Source: Caulobacterales bacterium
Lineage (GTDB): Bacteria > Pseudomonadota > Alphaproteobacteria > Caulobacterales > Parvularculaceae
Length of the DNA: 64,000 bases
Assembly: GCA_020638525.1 (NCBI GenBank)
Contig: JACKIL010000008.1
Location: forward strand, 38,272 to 102,271
Direction: 5' to 3'
The stretch's first letter is position 1, and each line of letters begins with the position of its first letter. Of the stretch, positions 8,464 to 20,048 are shown one piece after another. Both the position numbers and the translations under genes were made by a program. The notes beneath the pieces were generated by a model, which worked only from the letters and a program-made list of their open reading frames with translations, was not told the DNA's origin and did no database searches.

Positions 8464-9741
8464 ATGGCGCATATCGTCATTATCGGCGCAGGTCTCGGCG
8501 GCGTCCCCATGGCTTTGGAAATGCGCCAGAAGGCGCGGCGCGGCGACACGGTCACCGTCATTTCCGACCAGCCCTACTTCAACTTTACGCCGTCTAACCC
8601 ATGGGTCGCCGTCGACTGGCGAAAACCTGAAAAGATCCGCGTCAATCTCGCGCCGGTGTTCAAACGCAAGCGTATCGAGTTCATTCACGAAGCGGCGGCG
8701 CGCATTGAGCCCGACCAGAACAAAGTGACGCTCGCGAGCGGCGCTTCTGTCGATTACGACTACCTCATCATCGCGACGGGCCCCGAGCTCGCCTTCGACG
8801 AGATCGAAGGCCTTGGCCCCGAAAAAGGTTTCACGCAGTCCGTCTGCACGGCGGATCACTCCGTCACCGCCCGCGACAAGTGGATGGAATTCGTCAAAGA
8901 CCCCGGCCCCGTCGTCGTCGGCGCGGTGCAGGGCGCTTCCTGCTTCGGGCCCGCTTACGAATTTGCGTTCATTCTCGATACGGACCTGCGCCGCCGCAAA
9001 ATCCGCGACAAGGTGCCGATGACTTTCGTCACGTCAGAGCCCTATATCGGCCATCTCGGGCTCGATGGCGTCGGCGACACCAAGGGCCTTCTCGAAAGCG
9101 AAATGCGCGACCGCCACGTTAAATTCATCACCAATGCGCGCGTCAAACAGGTGCTCGCCGACAAGATGATCGTCGAGGAAGTCGCCGAAGGCGGCGCGGT
9201 GAAGCAGACGCACGAACTGCCCTGCAAATATTCAATGATGCTGCCGCCCTTCCGCGGCGTCAAAGCCGTTCAGGGCATTGAAGGCCTCGTCAATCCGCGC
9301 GGTTTCGTGCTCGTCGACAAGACGCAGCAGAACAAGAAGTTCACGAACATTTTCTCGGTCGGCGTCTGCGTCGCCATTCCACCGGTCGGGACCTATCCGG
9401 TGCCGGTGGGCGTGCCAAAAACCGGCTTCATGATCGAGTCGATGGTGCGCGCGACAGCGCATAACATTCGCGCGCTGCTCGATGGAAAACCGACCACGCA
9501 CGAAGCGACCTGGAACGCCGTCTGCATCGCCGACTTCGGCGATGGCGGCGTCGCCTTTGTCGCCATGCCGCAAATCCCGCCGCGCAACGTCAACTGGGCG
9601 GCCGACGGCAAATGGGTCCACCTCGCCAAGGCCGCGTTCGAGAGCTATTTCATCGGCAAGATGAAGCGCGGCGTGAGCGAGCCTTTCTATGAGCGCATGA
9701 CGCTCGACCTCCTCGGCATCACCAAGATGAAGGAAGAATAG
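8464..9741 (+). CDS. sqr: sulfide:quinone oxidoreductase
   Basis: 425-residue flavoprotein. The dinucleotide fold IVIIGAGLGGVPMA binds FAD at the N-terminus, and a second motif, YLIIATGPELAFDE, lies near residue 100. The three cysteines needed for sulfide oxidation in characterised SQRs are all present at the expected places: C128 (QSVCTADHS), C160 (QGASCFGPA) and C354 (WNAVCIADFGD). Residues GTYPVPVGVPKTGFMIE form the conserved quinone-side segment. It oxidises sulfide at the membrane and passes electrons to quinone. The start at 8464 has a perfect AAAGGAGG site; an earlier in-frame ATG (8356) does not. The neighbouring ArsR-type regulator and DUF2892 protein complete a common sulfide-response module. 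Confidence 0.92.
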   Translation: MAHIVIIGAGLGGVPMALEMRQKARRGDTVTVISDQPYFNFTPSNPWVAVDWRKPEKIRVNLAPVFKRKRIEFIHEAAARIEPDQNKVTLASGASVDYDYLIIATGPELAFDEIEGLGPEKGFTQSVCTADHSVTARDKWMEFVKDPGPVVVGAVQGASCFGPAYEFAFILDTDLRRRKIRDKVPMTFVTSEPYIGHLGLDGVGDTKGLLESEMRDRHVKFITNARVKQVLADKMIVEEVAEGGAVKQTHELPCKYSMMLPPFRGVKAVQGIEGLVNPRGFVLVDKTQQNKKFTNIFSVGVCVAIPPVGTYPVPVGVPKTGFMIESMVRATAHNIRALLDGKPTTHEATWNAVCIADFGDGGVAFVAMPQIPPRNVNWAADGKWVHLAKAAFESYFIGKMKRGVSEPFYERMTLDLLGITKMKEE

Positions 9742-9758
9742 CGGGCTAACCCCTTGCT

Positions 9759-9786
9759 CCGGGCGGGAAACCCCCTTCTCGCCCGG
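9759..9786. terminator. hairpin after sqr
   Basis: CCGGGCG (9759-9765) pairs exactly with CGCCCGG (9780-9786), leaving a 14-base loop, 17 bp after the sqr stop. There is no following T run, so it is a weak or factor-dependent terminator at best; it separates sqr from the regulator's own promoter. Confidence 0.35.
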
Positions 9787-9805
9787 CCTCGCCTGCGGGC
9801 CGCGC

Positions 9806-9841
9806 TTGACATCCATCTCAACACCTCTATATTCGAATATA
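9806..9841 (+). promoter_or_regulatory. sigma-70-type promoter overlapped by a palindromic operator (SqrR/BigR site)
   Basis: TTGACA (9806-9811) and TATATT (9828-9833) are separated by 16 bp, a near-consensus vegetative promoter. The -10 element lies inside a perfect 14-bp palindrome, TATATTCGAATATA (9828-9841). Repressor bound there would block RNA polymerase, as expected for autoregulation by the ArsR-type protein encoded immediately downstream. The CGAATATA half (9834-9841) recurs at 10199-10206 before the DUF2892 gene. Confidence 0.6.
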
Positions 9842-10170
9842 TGAATATAGAACTCATGCAAAAATCCGCCGCCGGCGCGGCCGAATTTCTCCGCTCTCTC
9901 GCCAACGAGAAGCGGCTGATGATCATTTGCCAGCTCGCCGGCGGGGAAAAGAGCGTCGGTGAAATCTGTGATGCGCTCGACGCGCGCCAGAGCACCGTTT
10001 CCCAGCAACTCGCGCTTCTGCGCCGCGACGGCATCGTCAAAGCGCGCAAGGAAGCGCAAACCGTCTACTACTCTGTCGCCAATGAAAGCGCGCAGAAGGT
10101 GATCGAACTTCTTTACAATCAGTTCTGCGCCAGCGCTGCAAAACCTTCGCGGCGCGCGCGCGTGCAGTAA
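9841..10170 (+). CDS. ArsR-family transcriptional repressor, SqrR/BigR-like sulfur sensor
   Basis: 109 residues: one winged helix-turn-helix domain of the ArsR family (SLANEKRLMIICQL; recognition helix RQSTVSQQLALLRRDGIV; wing ARKEAQTVYYSV). Cysteines C43 (GEICDAL) and C96 (NQFCAS) occupy the helix-2 and C-terminal-helix positions that form the persulfide-sensing pair in SqrR and BigR; C30 is extra. The context of sqr upstream and DUF2892 downstream supports a sulfide/persulfide-responsive repressor. The start is uncertain: ATG 9841 lies at the expected transcription start and would be leaderless, while ATG 9856 (MQKSAAG) is also in frame. Neither has a good ribosome binding site. Frame further upstream runs through the promoter and is not coding. 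Confidence 0.87.
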   Translation: MNIELMQKSAAGAAEFLRSLANEKRLMIICQLAGGEKSVGEICDALDARQSTVSQQLALLRRDGIVKARKEAQTVYYSVANESAQKVIELLYNQFCASAAKPSRRARVQ

Positions 10171-10198
10171 AAAATTTTGCTTCTTACATCATGGAATC

Positions 10199-10206
10199 CG
10201 AATATA
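10199..10206 (+). promoter_or_regulatory. possible second SqrR/BigR half-site before the DUF2892 gene
   Basis: CGAATATA repeats exactly the right half of the operator at 9828-9841 and lies 28 bp upstream of the DUF2892 start codon. A weak TTGCTT (10177-10182) with AATATA (10201-10206) could form a promoter at 18-bp spacing. Only one half-site is clear. Confidence 0.3.
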
Positions 10207-10234
10207 CCAATTCGCGAAACAAAGGGAGACAACA

Positions 10235-10438
10235 ATGAACATCGACCGCGCTGTCTTCGCCTTCGCCGGCGTCATCATCATGGTCAGCCTCGCCCTCGGG
10301 GTCTGGGTGAGCCAATACTGGCTGCTGCTCACCGCCTTTGCGGGCGTCAACATGTTTCAGGCCGCTTTCACCGGCTTCTGCCCGGCGGCGATGATCTTCA
10401 AGGCGCTAGGCATCCAGAGCGGATGCGCCTTCAAGTAA
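10235..10438 (+). CDS. DUF2892 (YgaP transmembrane-type) membrane protein
   Basis: 67 residues with two hydrophobic helices (about 8-24 and 30-46) and the signature GFCPAAMIFKALGI that recognises the DUF2892 / inner-membrane-protein YgaP transmembrane family. Members are commonly fused to, or encoded beside, rhodanese and sulfide-oxidation genes and are thought to act in sulfur species handling at the membrane, without a settled biochemical role. Two cysteines, C49 (GFCP) and C64 (SGCAFK), remain for thiol chemistry. AAAGGGAG lies just upstream of the start. The gene follows the SqrR/BigR-like regulator by 64 bp and probably belongs to its regulon. Confidence 0.85.
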   Translation: MNIDRAVFAFAGVIIMVSLALGVWVSQYWLLLTAFAGVNMFQAAFTGFCPAAMIFKALGIQSGCAFK

Positions 10439-10522
10439 GACGCTCCGCCTGCTGACGCTTTAACCCGCCCCTCCTCCGCCCGACGCGCTTCCCCCGGCGC
10501 CCGTTGCAACGGAACCCGAGCC

Positions 10523-13222
10523 ATGAATCCTATTGTCGAAGCTTCAATGAAGCGCCCCTCAGCCCTGATGTGGTTTGCGGGGCTTTTCAGCCTTGTGATG
10601 ATCGCGCTTGTCGCCGCGCCGACATTGGCGCCGCGCGCCTTGCCCTTCCTCCATGCGCTGAAGATCGACACGGACCCGGAGAACATGCTCGCGGCGGAAG
10701 AACCGGTGCGCGTCTATCACAACGCGATGAAGAAGGAGTTCGGGCTCAACGATCTCGTCGTCGTCGGCGTCATCGACAATGCGCATGAGAACGGCGTCTT
10801 CAACGCGAAGACGCTTTCCGATGTTTATGCGCTCGCCGAATTCGCCAAGACCTTGCGCTGGGAGGAAGACGGCGAGACGAAAGGCGTCATCGGCGTCGAC
10901 CTGATCGCGCCGTCGACCGTCGACTCGATCGATCAGGCGGGCCTCGGTTCGGTGAGCTTTTCCTGGCTGATGCCGGCCGCGCCTGAAACGGATGATGAAG
11001 CCCTCGCCGTCCGCGAAAAGGCGCAGAAAATCCCGACGCTGAACGACACGCTCGTTTCCGGCGACGGGAAAGCGATCGCGCTTTACGTGCCCATCACGTC
11101 GAAGGATCTCAGCTACAAGGTCGCCTCCGCGCTCAAGAAAAAGATCGCGACATTCGACGACGGCGCCACCTATCACATTACCGGCCTGCCGATCGCGCAG
11201 GACCAGTTCGGCTTTGAAATGTTCAAGCAGATGGCTATCTCGGCGCCCGCCGCGATGGCGCTCATCTTCTTCCTGATGTGGCTATTCTTCCGCCGTCTCG
11301 CGCTCATCACCTCGCCCATGATCGTCGCCATGGTTTCCGTCATCGGCGCGATGGGCGCGCTCGTGATCACCGGCAACACTGTCCACATCATGAGTTCGAT
11401 GATCCCGATCTTCGTCATGCCGATCGCGGTTCTCGACGCCGTGCATATCCTCTCGGATTTCTATGACCGTTATCCCGTCTATCGCGACAAGCGCGAGACG
11501 ATGCGCCATGTGATGGACGAGCTGTGGCAGCCCATGTTCTTCACGACGCTGACGACCTGCGCGGGCTTCGCCTCGCTCGCGCTGACGCCAATCCCGCCCG
11601 TGCAGGTGTTCGGCATTTTCGTCGCCCTCGGCGTCTTCCTCGCCTGGATTTTCACGGTCACGCTTATTCCCGCTTACGTCATGCTGCTGCCGGAGAAATC
11701 CTTCGAAGGCTTCGGCCTCGCGGCGAAACCTGATGTCGAAGCGAATGAAACGCTGATGAGCCGCATTCTCCACACGACCGGCAATATCGCGACGAAGCGC
11801 GCCGGCGTCGTCCTCGCAGTCTTCATCGTGGGCATGGGCGTCGCGCTCTATGGCGTGAGCCGCATCCAGATCAACGATAACCCGGTCAAATGGTTCTCGC
11901 CGCATCACGATATTCGCATTGCGGACGCCGCGCTCAACGAGAAATTCGCCGGCACATACATGGCCTACCTCACGCTCGAGCCTAAAGCCGATCCGGAAAC
12001 GGACAGCCCGGCGCGCGCCGCCGCCGATGTCGTGATGTCTATCTGCGGCGAAGGCTTTAGCTCCGTGACAGTGGAAGCTTGCGCCGATTTCGTCACCCCC
12101 TCCGTCGCCGTCGATCTCGATCGCGCGATTCGGAACGCAGTGAGCGCGACTGAGACGCGCGAGGCATTCCTTGCGCGCCTCAGCGACGACGCTGCGACCG
12201 CGCAAGATGCGGCGGAAGCCGACGAAGATTATTATGCGTGGGACGATATCTCCTCAGCCATCGGCCGCGTCGTTGCGGACACTGAAACCTTCAAGCGGCC
12301 GGATGTTCTCCACTTCGTCGAAGGCCTGCAGGAATACCTCATTGAAACAGGTCTTGTCGGCAAATCGAACGCGTTGCCTGACATCGTCAAGACGGTTCAC
12401 CGCGAACTCCTGCTCGGCGCGCCGGAAGAATTTCGCATTCCCGACACGACGCCGGCGGTCGCGCAGACATTGCTCACTTTCGAGAACAGCCATCGCCCGC
12501 AGGATCTCTACAAGCTCGTTACGCCCGACTATCGCAAGGCGAATCTCTGGATCCAGCTGAAGAGCGGCGACAACAAGGACATGAATGCGGTCGTCGCGGC
12601 GGTCGACGCCTATATGGCCTCACACGATGCGCCGGTCGCGCTTCAGCACCAATGGTTCGGGCTCACCTACATCAACACCGTCTGGCAGCACAAAATGGTG
12701 TTCGGCATGGCGAAGTCCTTTGCAGGCTCGTTCGCGGTCGTCCTGGTGCTGATGGTGTTCTTGTTCCGCTCGCCGGCATGGGGCCTTCTCTCCATGGCGC
12801 CGCTGACGGTGACGATCCTCTTCATTTACGGGCTTATCGGCCTGATCGGCAAAGACTACGACATGCCGATCGCCGTGCTCTCCTCGCTCAGCCTCGGCCT
12901 TGCGGTCGACTATGCGATCCACTTCAACGCTCGCACGCGGGAAGCCTTCCTGCGCGCCGGAAACTGGAACGACACGGTTCAGGCCGTTTTCGGCGAGCCC
13001 GCCCGCGCGATCGCGCGCAATGTGATCGTCATCGGCGCCGGCTTCCTGCCGCTGCTGTTGGCGCCGCTCGTTCCCTATCAGACTGTCGGCGTCTTCATCT
13101 CGGCGATCCTCGTCCTCGCCGGCGTGAGCACGCTCTTCCTCCTGCCCGCCATCATGAGCGTGATGCAGGGCGTGTTCTTCCCGCAGAAAAAACTCGCACC
13201 GCTTAAAGAAAGGAGCGCCTGA
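10523..13222 (+). CDS. MMPL/RND superfamily exporter (COG1033 type)
   Basis: 899 residues arranged as two halves, each with one N-terminal membrane helix, a large periplasmic loop and a cluster of about five helices, about 12 helices in all. The first cluster starts near residue 235 (MALIFFLMWLFF) and contains PIAVLDAVHILSDFYDRYP; the second contains LGLAVDYAIHFNARTREAF (about 790-808), the conserved GxxxDY proton-relay motif of MMPL proteins. Family members export lipids or other hydrophobic molecules from the inner membrane. Its stop overlaps the start of the LolA-like gene (TGATG), and a barrel gene follows, so the three form one operon. The substrate is unknown. Confidence 0.87.
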   Translation: MNPIVEASMKRPSALMWFAGLFSLVMIALVAAPTLAPRALPFLHALKIDTDPENMLAAEEPVRVYHNAMKKEFGLNDLVVVGVIDNAHENGVFNAKTLSDVYALAEFAKTLRWEEDGETKGVIGVDLIAPSTVDSIDQAGLGSVSFSWLMPAAPETDDEALAVREKAQKIPTLNDTLVSGDGKAIALYVPITSKDLSYKVASALKKKIATFDDGATYHITGLPIAQDQFGFEMFKQMAISAPAAMALIFFLMWLFFRRLALITSPMIVAMVSVIGAMGALVITGNTVHIMSSMIPIFVMPIAVLDAVHILSDFYDRYPVYRDKRETMRHVMDELWQPMFFTTLTTCAGFASLALTPIPPVQVFGIFVALGVFLAWIFTVTLIPAYVMLLPEKSFEGFGLAAKPDVEANETLMSRILHTTGNIATKRAGVVLAVFIVGMGVALYGVSRIQINDNPVKWFSPHHDIRIADAALNEKFAGTYMAYLTLEPKADPETDSPARAAADVVMSICGEGFSSVTVEACADFVTPSVAVDLDRAIRNAVSATETREAFLARLSDDAATAQDAAEADEDYYAWDDISSAIGRVVADTETFKRPDVLHFVEGLQEYLIETGLVGKSNALPDIVKTVHRELLLGAPEEFRIPDTTPAVAQTLLTFENSHRPQDLYKLVTPDYRKANLWIQLKSGDNKDMNAVVAAVDAYMASHDAPVALQHQWFGLTYINTVWQHKMVFGMAKSFAGSFAVVLVLMVFLFRSPAWGLLSMAPLTVTILFIYGLIGLIGKDYDMPIAVLSSLSLGLAVDYAIHFNARTREAFLRAGNWNDTVQAVFGEPARAIARNVIVIGAGFLPLLLAPLVPYQTVGVFISAILVLAGVSTLFLLPAIMSVMQGVFFPQKKLAPLKERSA

Positions 13223-14028
13223 TGCGCCGCATCCCTCTTCTGACCACTTTCATCGCCGGCGCCTTCGCGCTCACGGCTTCCATCGCAAACGCTGAAGACG
13301 CACCCGCCGCGCAGGATATCGCCAACAAGGCGTCCGCCGCGTCCTATTATCAGGGCAAGGACGGCAAGGCGGTCGTTTCGATGAAGATCACCGACTCGCA
13401 AGGCCGCGAGCGCGACCGCGAATTCACCATTCTTCGCACCGATGTCGGCGATGTCGATAATGGCGAGCAGCGCTTCTATGTGCTCTTCGCGCGCCCCGCC
13501 GACGTCAAAGGCACCGCCTTCATGGTGTGGAAGCACGAGGACAAGGACGATGACCGCTGGCTCTACCTTCCGGCGCTCGATCTCGTAAAGCGCATCGCCG
13601 CAAGCGATGAGCGCACGAGCTTTGTCGGCTCGCATTTCTATTACGAAGACGTTTCGGGCCGCTCTCCGAGCGAGGACACGCATGTGCTCATTGAGACGAC
13701 GCCGGACTATTACGTTCTCGACTCCACGCCGAAAAATCCCAGCGCCGTCGAGTTCGCGAAATATCGCAACTACATCCACAAGGCGACGTTCATTCCGGTG
13801 AAGACGGAATATTACGACGCGAATGGCGAGGTCTATCGCGTCTATTCGGCGACGAAAGTCGACGTGATCGCCGGCAAACCGACCGTCACCGCCTCGGAGA
13901 TGGACGACAAGCGCATCGGCGGCAAGACGACGATGAGCTATACGACCGTCGAATACGATCTCGGCCTGCCGGAAGATATCTTCACGGAGCGCTATCTGCG
14001 CACGCCGCCCCGCGAATACGTCCGCTAA
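13222..14028 (+). CDS. LolA-like periplasmic outer-membrane lipoprotein-sorting protein
   Basis: 268 residues with a signal peptide (about 1-24, ending SIANAEDA). The rest is predicted mostly beta and resembles the COG2834-related 'outer membrane lipoprotein-sorting' family found with MMPL exporters: VVSMKITDSQGRERDREFT, then FARPADVKGTAFMVWK, DRWLYLPALDLVKRIA and FVGSHFYYEDVSGR. These proteins have a LolA/LolB-type half-barrel able to hold an acyl chain. The start codon overlaps the exporter stop, giving translational coupling, with AAAGGAG upstream. The likely role is a periplasmic carrier between the exporter and the outer-membrane barrel encoded next. This is inferred from the family and operon, not from a known substrate. 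Confidence 0.82.
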   Translation: MRRIPLLTTFIAGAFALTASIANAEDAPAAQDIANKASAASYYQGKDGKAVVSMKITDSQGRERDREFTILRTDVGDVDNGEQRFYVLFARPADVKGTAFMVWKHEDKDDDRWLYLPALDLVKRIAASDERTSFVGSHFYYEDVSGRSPSEDTHVLIETTPDYYVLDSTPKNPSAVEFAKYRNYIHKATFIPVKTEYYDANGEVYRVYSATKVDVIAGKPTVTASEMDDKRIGGKTTMSYTTVEYDLGLPEDIFTERYLRTPPREYVR

Positions 14029-14049
14029 GAACTGAGGGGATAGACGAGG

Positions 14050-15447
14050 ATGAAACGCCTGCTTGCGAGCCTCCTGCTTTCAACGGCGTCGTTGCCTGCG
14101 CTCGCAGCGGCGCCGGCGCTGCCCGCAGGACTCGGCGGCGATGCGCAGGAGCAGGAAGAAACTGACAGCGCCTCCTCCCTTCCTTCTCTGCCTATGGGGC
14201 TCAGCGCTGCGTCGGATGAGGAGGCTTCGACAACAGATAAACCGGAGAAGAAGGCAAGCGGGCGCATTCTGCCCGAGAACATTTCCGGCTTCATTGAGGG
14301 CCGCGTCGGCGTTCGAACGCAGGACGATCCGCACGAAAAGCAAATGTCGATCGGCGAGACACGCCTTCAGCTTGAGGGCGAGTGGGAAGCGGGACCGGCC
14401 GTCTTCAGTGTAACGAGCGATTTCATCTTCGACCCCGTTGAGGATGATTACGCGGTCGATCTCGAAACCGGCCGCGGCGCCATTGACCTGCGCGAAGCGA
14501 ATGTCGTCCTCCGCCCCACGAGTTTCATGGACATCAAGGCGGGCCGCCAGATCCTCACCTGGGGCACAGGCGATCTCGTTTTCATCAATGACATGTTCCC
14601 AAAGGATTACCGCTCCTTCTTCATCGGGCGCGACGATGAATATCTGAAAGCGCCGTCGGATGCGGTGCGCGCTTCCTTCTTCACTAGGCTCTTCAATCTC
14701 GATGTCGCCTATACGCCGCGCTTCGATCCTGACCGCTATATCGACGGTTCGCGGATTTCCTATTTCAACCCGCTGCTTGGCGAGCGCGCCGGCCGCAATG
14801 CAGTCATGGACCCGCTGACGCCGGACGAGTGGTTCGACGACGACGAAATCGCCGCCCGCGCCTCGCGCAATATCGGCGCCTACGAGGCGGCGGTTTATGC
14901 TTATCGGGGTTACTGGAAGAGCCCGCAGGGCATGACGGCGCTGGGCTTGCCCTATTTCCCGGAACTCTCCGTCTACGGCGCAAGCCTGCGCGGGCCGGTC
15001 GCCGGCGGCATCGGCAATATGGAAGTCGGCTATTACGATAGCCGCGAGGACCGCTCAGGCGTCAATCCGCTCGTGCCGAACAGCCAGTTCCGCTATCTCA
15101 TCGGCTATGAACGCGAGGCGATGACGAACCTCACCGTCGGCGTGCAGTATTACGCCGAACGCACGCTCGATTACGATCTCAGCCCCTCGACGAGCGACCG
15201 CACGCGCCACCTCGTGACCGTGCGGCTCACGAAACTCGCGATGAACCAGAACCTTACCTTGAGCCTCTTCAACTTCTGGAGTCCGAACCAGCATGACGGC
15301 TATGTGCGTTCGCGCGCGAGCTACAAGCTGACGGATGACTGGCTCCTCGAAGGCGGCTTCAACATCTTCTACGGCAAGACGCAGAGCTTTTTCGGCCAGT
15401 TCGAAGACAACACGAACGTCTTCGTCGGCGCGCGGCGGTCGTTCTAA
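14050..15447 (+). CDS. outer-membrane beta-barrel protein (DUF1302/alginate-export-like)
   Basis: 465 residues. It has a signal peptide (about 1-20, ending LPALAAAPA), then a low-complexity acidic/serine segment of about 60 residues, then a barrel with alternating aromatic/hydrophobic strands ending in a C-terminal phenylalanine (FVGARRSF). Recognisable family blocks are GFIEGRVGVRTQ, LREANVVLRPTSFMDIKAGR, QILTWGTGDLVFINDMFPKD and VRASFFTRLFNLDVAYTPRF. This is the type of outer-membrane protein encoded with MMPL exporters and LolA-like carriers. A GACGAGG site precedes the ATG, 21 bp after the carrier gene. It is the probable outer-membrane end of the three-part system. Confidence 0.78.
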   Translation: MKRLLASLLLSTASLPALAAAPALPAGLGGDAQEQEETDSASSLPSLPMGLSAASDEEASTTDKPEKKASGRILPENISGFIEGRVGVRTQDDPHEKQMSIGETRLQLEGEWEAGPAVFSVTSDFIFDPVEDDYAVDLETGRGAIDLREANVVLRPTSFMDIKAGRQILTWGTGDLVFINDMFPKDYRSFFIGRDDEYLKAPSDAVRASFFTRLFNLDVAYTPRFDPDRYIDGSRISYFNPLLGERAGRNAVMDPLTPDEWFDDDEIAARASRNIGAYEAAVYAYRGYWKSPQGMTALGLPYFPELSVYGASLRGPVAGGIGNMEVGYYDSREDRSGVNPLVPNSQFRYLIGYEREAMTNLTVGVQYYAERTLDYDLSPSTSDRTRHLVTVRLTKLAMNQNLTLSLFNFWSPNQHDGYVRSRASYKLTDDWLLEGGFNIFYGKTQSFFGQFEDNTNVFVGARRSF

Positions 15448-15458
15448 CTCCGTCCTTT

Positions 15459-15598
15459 CCCTCCCTTGAAAAGGGAGGGCTTGAGGCCTCGGTTTCGTCG
15501 CAGACGAAACTGGAGTTGGCCGAAAGGGAGGGTTCAAGGCGGCGCGCTCAATCCGTGCAGCTTTGAACCCTCCCTAACCCTCCCTTTTCAAGGGAGGG
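15459..15598. repeat. mosaic of REP-like hairpins between convergent operons
   Basis: Four exact hairpins are packed here: CCCTCCCTT/AAGGGAGGG (15459-15479, loop GAA); GTTTCGTC/GACGAAAC (15492-15510, loop GCA); AGGGAGGGTTCAA with TTGAACCCTCCCT (15525-15537 and 15563-15575, 13 bp, 25-base loop); and CCCTCCCTT/AAGGGAGGG (15582 region, 15578-15598, loop TTC). The first and last are inverted copies of each other. The element sits between the barrel gene and the convergent RND permease and could terminate both. Confidence 0.75.
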
Positions 15599-15631
15599 GA
15601 TTATTCCTGCGCATACGGAAAGTTCGGAGCC

Positions 15632-18846
<3,215 letters not shown>

Positions 18847-18850
<4 letters not shown>

Positions 18851-19890
18851 GGCTTCACCAATTTATCGCCTTCGAAGACGCCGGAGAGGATCTCCACATC
18901 CTCCTCGCCCGCCGCCGTCAGGGTTGAGCGTCCGCGCTGGATGACGACTTCTCGCTTTTCGCCGCCTTCATGCTCGACCGTGACAAAGTCGACGCCGAAA
19001 CGCGTTGAGATGAAGCCGGCGGGCGCAACAAGCGTCTTGCGCGTCGTCGTGCCGACGAGCACGCGCACGCGCTCGCCGACGAAATAGTCGCCGAGGCCTT
19101 CGACGTAAGCGTCTGCGAAGACGCGCCCATCCGCGATCTGCGGATAAATGCGGATGATGCGGCCTTCTTCCGCGACACCGCCTTCCTTGTCCGAAAGCTC
19201 CGCCCCCGTGACGCGCACCGGCGCGCCGACCGTAAGGTCGCGCGAGTGGCGTTCCGGAAGAGAAACGCGCAGCACGTAATTCTCGACTGCGATTTGGGCG
19301 ATCGTCTCGCCGGGCGTAACGACTGCACCTTCGACGACCGGCACGTTGAGAACAATGCCGGCGGACGGCGCGATGACTTCGCCTTCCCGCTCCTGCTGCG
19401 AGATGACGGAGCGGTTGGCGCGCGCAGCGCTTAATTGGCTGTCAGCCTGGTCGAACGCCGTCTGCGCGGTGTCAAGGCGGGCCTTGGCGACAAATCCGTC
19501 CGCGAAGAGTTTCTTTGCGCGCTCAAGCTCAATCTGGGCGTTGGCGCGGGCGGCCTCGAGCGCGCGGATTTCCGCGGTCGCGCCGGTTTCCTGCAAGGAA
19601 AGCTTTTCATCCGTCACAATGGCGATCGCCTGGCCTGCGCTCACGCGGTCGCCCTCGTCGACGGTAAGGCGGGCGACCGTGCCGCCAATGCGCGAGCGCG
19701 CAGGCGTAACGTTCTGGCTCTCAACAGTCGCAAAGACGGCTTTCCAGTCGACCACATCGACTGACTTCACCGTGAAGGTCGCCTCGCTCGCGGACGCTTC
19801 CGCCGGCGCCTCTTGCGCCTGCGCCGGGGGCGCCGCCGCCGCCGCAAGGCAAGCGAAGGCGGCGATCAGGGGTAGAACAGGTCTCGCCAT
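18847..19890 (-). CDS. RND efflux periplasmic adaptor subunit (MFP)
   Basis: 347 residues. It begins with a signal sequence (about 1-26, Ala-rich, ending AQAQEA) and has no convincing lipobox, so it is probably anchored differently from AcrA. The lipoyl-like domain contains SRIGGTVARLTVDEGDRVSAG (about 66-85). A coiled-coil hairpin rich in Ala/Glu/Arg (about 100-160) would contact TolC, and the second half of the lipoyl motif is APSAGIVLNVPVVEGAVVTPG. Beta-barrel and membrane-proximal domains follow. It links the permease encoded next (four-base overlap) to an outer-membrane channel. It is probably the first gene of a two-gene operon; no regulator gene is adjacent. Confidence 0.9.
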
Positions 19891-19994
19891 TGCTGAGCTC
19901 TACTTCCTCAAGTCATTGGACTTGCAGGAATCTAAGACGCTCCGCCCGGCTTGGCTATCCGGCAGGGCTGCGGCCAACCGTCTATTGCAGACGC

Positions 19995-20026
19995 AAAAAG
20001 CCGCCGGAATGACTTTCCGGCGGCTT
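19995..20026 (-). terminator. Rho-independent terminator of ilvE
   Basis: AAGCCGCCGGAA (19998-20009) pairs exactly with TTCCGGCGGCTT (20015-20026) around a five-base loop. Read on the minus strand, the hairpin ends in a run of five T (19995-19999), 23 bp after the ilvE stop. Confidence 0.88.
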
Positions 20027-20048
20027 CTCTTGAAGTATGTCGAAGGGC

